From the NCBI GenBank assembly GCA_013377115.1, contig JACAAW010000018.1, positions 1 to 36,293 of the forward strand: 36,293 nucleotides of DNA, written 5' to 3'. The notes under the pieces were generated by a model that was not told where the DNA came from, did no database searches, and saw only the letters and a program-made list of their open reading frames with translations. Positions 32,356-36,293 of this stretch are shown one piece after another (position 1 is the stretch's first letter; each line of letters opens with the position of its first letter). The position numbers were made by a program, and so were the translations under genes. The stretch is from Bacteroidota bacterium. Lineage in GTDB: Bacteria > Bacteroidota > Bacteroidia > Bacteroidales > CG2-30-32-10.

Positions 32356-33213
32356 CTAATCAAGATAATAATCTTTATACTTTGAATGTTTAGGGTAAGC
32401 GGAGCAGGATTTTTCTTTTTGTCCTTTTATTCGATAAGTGATGAATACTCCTGCAAAAGAATACCAATCTTTTGTTGAAGAATTTCCTCTTTGAAATCCA
32501 GTTTTATCAGGATTTTCACCAGGGGTCAATGTGGATCTGTCAGCAAGAATAGGTGACATAGGACCATTTTCGGCTGCAAGAATTACAGGGTCTGCATATG
32601 TTTTACTTACATCGTCAAGGTAATCCGTAAAGGTTTTTCTCATTCCCCATTCCGCACCAATACAAATTCTGTCTCCTAGACTATATTTTAATCCAATTCC
32701 AAATGGAATTGCAAAGGAAGTTTGAGAATAAGGTTGTCTATCAGGATACATAGAAGTTCCTTGACCCTCTGTTCCTAAGGGCTGAAGATTATACCATTTG
32801 CTGTCATAAAAACTCTTTGGGGCAAACTTAAATACTGAAATCCCGACAAAAATATATGGAGAAAAATTCATTTTCTTTTTCCCAGTGACATATGGTAAAA
32901 AATTTAATTCTAATTGGGGGGATACTTCAAAAATATCTGATTTAAAATAAAGATTTCTATTTTTATTAAATCCAGAAGCTGCATCATCACCTTCAACAGA
33001 TCCATATAAAAAATCAATTTTAAATGTAAATCTCGGAGTCATATTATAGCGGTAAATTCCACCAAAAGCAGGTTTAGTAAGTAGAAATTGAATTGATGGA
33101 TTCAAATCCCCAATATAATATGAAGTTCCTCCAAAAATACCAATCTCAGACCTTTGACTGAACAAATGAAAAAAGGATAAAACAAAAACCGATATCAAGA
33201 AAAACTTTTTCAT
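32356..33213 (-). CDS. PorG-like outer-membrane barrel (DUF6089), copy 2
   Basis: This 285-residue protein has a signal peptide ending at LFSQ (about residue 20), then 'EIGIFGGTSYYIGDLNP', typical of DUF6089/PorG-like proteins. Alternating strands end with 'WYSFAGVFITYRIKGQ', suggesting an 8-strand barrel. The block 'WYNLQPLGTEGQG...YSQTSFAIPFGIGLKYSLG..ICIGAEWGMRKTFTDYLDDVS.TY' is shared with the gene immediately upstream. PorG anchors the PorK-PorN ring of the type IX secretion system to the outer membrane and in P. gingivalis sits next to uppS and the Omp85/OmpH genes, as here. The basic tail 'KHSKYKDYYLD' is extra. Which copy is the functional PorG cannot be decided from sequence alone. 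Confidence 0.75.
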   Translation of the reverse strand: MKKFFLISVFVLSFFHLFSQRSEIGIFGGTSYYIGDLNPSIQFLLTKPAFGGIYRYNMTPRFTFKIDFLYGSVEGDDAASGFNKNRNLYFKSDIFEVSPQLELNFLPYVTGKKKMNFSPYIFVGISVFKFAPKSFYDSKWYNLQPLGTEGQGTSMYPDRQPYSQTSFAIPFGIGLKYSLGDRICIGAEWGMRKTFTDYLDDVSKTYADPVILAAENGPMSPILADRSTLTPGENPDKTGFQRGNSSTKDWYSFAGVFITYRIKGQKEKSCSAYPKHSKYKDYYLD

Positions 33214-33227
33214 TTAGAACCTTGTCT

Positions 33228-34124
33228 TTAGAATTTAGGCAAATTGAATCCTTTTGGGATTTTATAAAAAACTGTAATTGTTCCAAACATATAGCCATCT
33301 TTGTCTCTAGGATCTCCTCTTTGTTGTCCAGGGGCTGTGACATTTGGTGAAAGAGTTCCATTGGTTGGGTTTGCACAATATGCAGATGCCGTTCCTGCAT
33401 TTTGAATAAGTTCATCAGGGTTATAGTAAGTTGTGCTAACGTCATCAATATAGTCTGTAAAAGTTTTCCTCATACCATATTCTATACCAACAGACCATTT
33501 TCTATCAATTGCAAATTTTACTCCCAGGCCGTAAGGAATACATATTTGGAAATTTGAGTAATCAGTTCTTGTTGGAGTGAGACCTTGTCCCTCAGTATGA
33601 AGTTTTTTTAAGTAATACCAATCTCCGTTGTATTTTGCCTTTGGATTGAAATAAAAACCACCAATACCAACAAAACCATAAAATTCAGTATGGATATTTT
33701 TCCATCCTTTTATTCCTTTTAGGTTGTACCTGTGACCTTCTCGGGCTTTAAAAAACAAATATTCAATCTGCCCAGAAAGTTCGACAACCATGCTGCTGAA
33801 ATTCAAATTTCTATTGTTTCTATATGGTTCTTGGGTAAGATTATCATTCCCACCAACATATCCAAAATACAAATTCCCTTTTGTTGCAACTTTTTTATAC
33901 AATTTATATCTATATCCAATTCCACCAACTAGTTTAGTGGACGGGAAATCTATATCCATAATATTGTTAACACCAATTTGATTCCTTCCACCTAATTCTC
34001 CAAGAAAATTAGTGGCACCAAGGGTAAAAACAAATTCTTTTCTATCTCTTTTCCATTTTTGAGAGTACACAGCTTCAAAAACTATCATTAGAAAGAACAA
34101 AATGCAAATAGATTTATATTTCAT
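33228..34124 (-). CDS. PorG-like outer-membrane barrel (DUF6089), copy 1
   Basis: This 298-residue protein has a signal peptide ('KYKSICILFFLMIVFEAVYSQ'-like, cleavage near residue 21), then 'KEFVFTLGATNFLGELGGRNQIG', a characteristic PorG/DUF6089 opening. It shares with copy 2 'LHTEGQG', 'YSNFQICIPYGLGVKF', 'GIEYGMRKTFTDYIDDVSTTYYNP' and a C-terminal strand 'GYMFGTITVFYKI'. I chose the ATG at 34124; the frame is open to 34184, but a perfect -7 element lies inside that extension. It is 14 bases from copy 2, so the two are co-transcribed. Likely part of, or diverged from, the type IX secretion outer-membrane anchor. Confidence 0.75.
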   Translation of the reverse strand: MKYKSICILFFLMIVFEAVYSQKWKRDRKEFVFTLGATNFLGELGGRNQIGVNNIMDIDFPSTKLVGGIGYRYKLYKKVATKGNLYFGYVGGNDNLTQEPYRNNRNLNFSSMVVELSGQIEYLFFKAREGHRYNLKGIKGWKNIHTEFYGFVGIGGFYFNPKAKYNGDWYYLKKLHTEGQGLTPTRTDYSNFQICIPYGLGVKFAIDRKWSVGIEYGMRKTFTDYIDDVSTTYYNPDELIQNAGTASAYCANPTNGTLSPNVTAPGQQRGDPRDKDGYMFGTITVFYKIPKGFNLPKF

Positions 34125-34163
34125 TTTAAAAAATTTTGTTAATATTTCACTTTCAAAATCACG

Positions 34164-34171
34164 CAAAAATA
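34164..34171 (-). promoter_or_regulatory. -7 element upstream of the PorG-like pair
   Basis: The minus strand reads TATTTTTG, an exact TANNTTTG match, 39 bases before the ATG at 34124. It probably drives PorG-like copy 1 through bamA and the first ompH gene. It also argues against the longer reading of the first PorG-like frame. No TTG is seen at the standard -33 spacing. Confidence 0.5.
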
Positions 34172-34211
34172 ATAAAAATTTCAAAAAAAAACTATGTATT
34201 TGCCAATAATT

Positions 34212-35093
34212 TTAGTTTCTCTTATCAATACCCCACATTAGCTTGTTTCTAATGGTGGAATAATATGTTTCGTTGAATATTTTTATTAAATTTATTTTAA
34301 AATCCTCTTTTTTTATTATTAATTCAATAGAACTTTTGTATGTTTCTGAACGTGAATCTAATCCGATAATAAAATTTTGCTCCCTTCCCTCAACTTTTAG
34401 TTTGATTATACTGCTATCAGGAATAACGATAGGACGTACAGTTAAATTGTGTGAAGCTATTGGAGTAATAATAAAGTTTTTAGAATCTGGAGTTAAAATA
34501 GGTCCTCCACAACTAAGTGAATATGCTGTTGAACCTGTTGGTGTGGCAACAATTATTCCATCAGCCCAATAAGTATTTAAGTAATCATCATTGATATAAG
34601 CTTTTATTGAAATCATTGATGTTGAAAAATTTTTTAAAATACTTAATTCATTTAGGGCATAATTATTTTTTCCGAATAAATTAATCGAGGTATTTACTTT
34701 CAACAAAGTTCTTGATTCTATTTTGTATTTCTTTCTTAAAATATCTTCTATTGACGAGTTAATCTCATCTTTCGAAATACTTGAAAGAAAACCAAGTCTA
34801 CCTGTGTTAATTCCTAAAATTGGGATTTCAGAATCTTCAACTAGCTTGATTGTGTCTAGAATAGTCCCATCTCCACCAATACTAATTAAAAAGTCCACCT
34901 TTTCTTTTAATAAATCTTCCTTTTCACTAAAACTTTCTATATCAGTATTGAAATCGATTTTCTGTTTTAAAAAATCGATAAATTGACTGTATACTAAAAG
35001 TTTGCAATTCTCGGATTCAAGTTTAATAATAAGATGTTGAATATAAATAGAAAATTCATCTGAAAAGAATCTACCAAAAATGGCTATTTTCAT
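34212..35093 (-). CDS. nadK: NAD kinase
   Basis: This 293-residue cytoplasmic enzyme phosphorylates NAD to NADP. The family motif GGDGT is at 73-77 with catalytic Asp76, within 'LISIGGDGTILDTIKLV'. It is followed by 'ILGINTGRLGFLSSI', the 'ALNELSI' motif, and 'WADGIIVATPTGSTAYSLSCGGPIL' near 176-200, all diagnostic. Length is normal. It is the second gene of the minus-strand envelope cluster and is separated from the PorG-like pair by 87 bases that contain a -7 element, so it may be expressed with the upstream outer-membrane gene. Confidence 0.95.
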   Translation of the reverse strand: MKIAIFGRFFSDEFSIYIQHLIIKLESENCKLLVYSQFIDFLKQKIDFNTDIESFSEKEDLLKEKVDFLISIGGDGTILDTIKLVEDSEIPILGINTGRLGFLSSISKDEINSSIEDILRKKYKIESRTLLKVNTSINLFGKNNYALNELSILKNFSTSMISIKAYINDDYLNTYWADGIIVATPTGSTAYSLSCGGPILTPDSKNFIITPIASHNLTVRPIVIPDSSIIKLKVEGREQNFIIGLDSRSETYKSSIELIIKKEDFKINLIKIFNETYYSTIRNKLMWGIDKRN

Positions 35094-35125
35094 ATATGGA
35101 AATAATAATTTTTATACAATTTTAC

Positions 35126-35147
35126 AAAAAAAAGCTCAAATTGGAGC
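35126..35147 (-). terminator. Weak intrinsic terminator after the BamA/TamA-like gene
   Basis: On the minus strand GCTC (35147-35144) can pair with GAGC (35137-35134), followed directly by eight T residues (35133-35126). The stem is only 4 bp and overlaps the stop codon, so termination would be partial. Confidence 0.3.
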
Positions 35148-36293
35148 AACAAAATTAATAAATATTCCTTTTTCGCCTATTTTATTGAAAGAGTATTCAA
35201 TTCTGAGAACTTTATCGTAGTAGGTTACAAAATCAAGGCCAATTCCATAACCAAATAAAAAAGTATTTGAAAGGTCGGTTTTATTATGATTTCTATTGTT
35301 ATACACATAGGCGGCATCACCAAGTAAATTCAAATAAAATGCATAATGAATGGTGTTAAACTTTTCCCAATTAAGAAATTTTAATTTAAGAATTCTGGCT
35401 GGTACCAAGGCAAACTTTAAATTATTTTTGCATAAAAAATAATTCTGTCCATCAATTACATAATATTCATAGCCTCTAACAAAAGTATTTCCATAGCCCA
35501 AACCTTTTTGAAGATAATATGGCTGGAAACCGGAGGCTGAAACTTTGGCGGTAAGTCCGGAAGCATAAAAAAACCGTTTGTTTAACTTCCAATATTTTCT
35601 GAAGGTCGTCCTTGCAAATAGAATGTCAATATTTTCGTCTTTTAATAAATGAAATCCGTTTTTTACCAATTCAAAGTCAAAATAATAACCATTAAGAGGA
35701 TATGAAACGTCATCTCTATGATCATTTTTAAAGAAATAAATTAAGCTAAAATATTCATTTTTAGTGCTTTTAGATTGTGAATATTCTGGATTCAGCTTAA
35801 TTATAGTATCTGCAAAATTATAGTAATTATAAGTAGCTTGAATTGAGTGAGATATGTGTATTTTGCTCCTTGAGGTAGCCTGTATCGAAAAATAATAATC
35901 TTTTTGGAGGTAGTTGGTTTTTGATTTTAAAAAGAGTAATTTGTTTTCTTCAGTTTTATAGGCTACTTCATGGTTTTGTGAAAATATTCCCACAACTCCA
36001 ATACCCAACCTTTGTTTTTTGTCGATAAATGGAATACTATAAGAAAAGCCATATTGTTCGTCGTAACCAGTTTTTAACAAAAGTTTAAATGTTTCTTTTT
36101 TTCCCCTGAAATTTTCCTGAGTTAGAAATAATCCGTAAGAAGCTCTTCGTAAATCTTTTGTCTCCCACCAAGTATTAAAATTTCTTTCGGCGATTTCGAA
36201 AAAAGGTATTGGCCAAAAATACCATCTTTCAATAAAGTCAATTTTAATATTTATTTTTTTTTCATTTAAGGACGAGAGTTCCTTTAATGTGTC
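35136..36293 (-). CDS. BamA/TamA-family outer-membrane protein (5' end cut by window)
   Basis: The frame stays open from the stop at 35136 to the window edge at 36293, giving at least 385 residues without the true start; the TTG at 36080 is internal. The visible part is a C-terminal barrel with POTRA remnants at its left end. 'ERWYFWPIPFFEIAERNFNTWW', 'LRRASYGLFLTQENFRG' and 'KLLLKTGYDEQYGFSYSIPFID' are typical of the Bacteroidota BamA-like surface-antigen proteins, followed by 'DHRDDVSYPLNGYYFDFEL' and 'GYGNTFVRGYEYYVIDG' (the VRGY lid-loop motif). It is distinct from the bona fide bamA downstream. Such proteins are thought to insert or translocate a specialised client; the client is unknown. 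Probably the first gene in view of the nadK transcript. Confidence 0.82.
   Translation of the reverse strand, partial: DTLKELSSLNEKKINIKIDFIERWYFWPIPFFEIAERNFNTWWETKDLRRASYGLFLTQENFRGKKETFKLLLKTGYDEQYGFSYSIPFIDKKQRLGIGVVGIFSQNHEVAYKTEENKLLFLKSKTNYLQKDYYFSIQATSRSKIHISHSIQATYNYYNFADTIIKLNPEYSQSKSTKNEYFSLIYFFKNDHRDDVSYPLNGYYFDFELVKNGFHLLKDENIDILFARTTFRKYWKLNKRFFYASGLTAKVSASGFQPYYLQKGLGYGNTFVRGYEYYVIDGQNYFLCKNNLKFALVPARILKLKFLNWEKFNTIHYAFYLNLLGDAAYVYNNRNHNKTDLSNTFLFGYGIGLDFVTYYDKVLRIEYSFNKIGEKGIFINFVAPI

Noticed and set aside
33146-33448. 100-codon minus-strand open frame across the two PorG-like genes
   Set aside because: It overlaps the 3' end of copy 1 and the 5' end of copy 2 in another frame; both real genes have clear family motifs there.
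36078-36080. TTG as the start of the BamA/TamA-like gene
   Set aside because: The frame stays open to the window edge and the upstream residues (e.g. 'FNTWWETKDLRRASYGLFL') match the family, so the TTG is internal and the gene is truncated by the window.
1-36293. CRISPR array, prophage or transposase genes
   Set aside because: No regularly spaced direct repeats and no integrase, transposase or phage structural gene is visible on either strand.

Overview
This window looks like a chromosomal segment from a low-GC member of the phylum Bacteroidota. The signs are: genes characteristic of the phylum (the type IX secretion proteins PorZ and PorG, the paired ompH genes after bamA, DUF4301, and a DUF4369-type thioredoxin); repeated matches to the Bacteroidota sigma-factor -7 element TANNTTTG just upstream of genes; few Shine-Dalgarno sequences; and a tRNA without an encoded CCA. 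I cannot place it below phylum. There are no insertion sequences, prophage genes or CRISPR arrays. The most accessory-looking pieces are a small toxin-antitoxin cassette and two palindromic repeat clusters.

Layout. 1-130: tRNA-Leu(GAG) on the minus strand, followed by an AT-rich hairpin. 305-4990: a plus-strand run with a two-gene unit (a YbjN-like protein, then a cytoplasmic trypsin-like protease carrying a zinc ribbon and a second YbjN-like tail), a DUF4301 protein whose motifs resemble UDP-sugar pyrophosphorylases, and a small membrane protein. 5038-5600: a RelE/ParE-Phd toxin-antitoxin module on the minus strand with its own promoter and a palindrome near the start site. 5600-5888: inverted repeats. 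5889-10801: a secreted 895-residue repeat protein, a small membrane-anchored protein, dipeptidase E and a stand-alone 26-residue-repeat protein. 10918-12402: mtgA (peptidoglycan glycosyltransferase) and a DedA-family protein. 12532-16976: two overlapping signalling genes, a PAS-rich sensor kinase and a receiver-histidine kinase. 16978-20337: a thioredoxin-fold exported protein, divergent from an amino-acid permease.

20420-27834 is plus-strand: porZ-recO-yfhO tightly packed, then nadB and a gamma carbonic anhydrase-like gene from a separate promoter. It ends at a strong bidirectional terminator. 27867-36293 is a minus-strand envelope-biogenesis cluster, read from the right edge: a BamA/TamA-like outer-membrane protein (cut by the window edge), nadK, two tandem PorG-like barrels, uppS, bamA and two ompH/skp-like chaperones.

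How they fit together. Much of the right half builds the cell envelope. UppS makes the lipid carrier, MtgA polymerises glycan, BamA with OmpH chaperones inserts barrels, and the PorG-like proteins and PorZ belong to type IX secretion (core complex anchoring and cell-surface attachment respectively). The least explained parts are the protease/YbjN pair, DUF4301, the large repeat protein with its partner, the 26-residue-repeat protein, the kinase tail and the PorG duplication.
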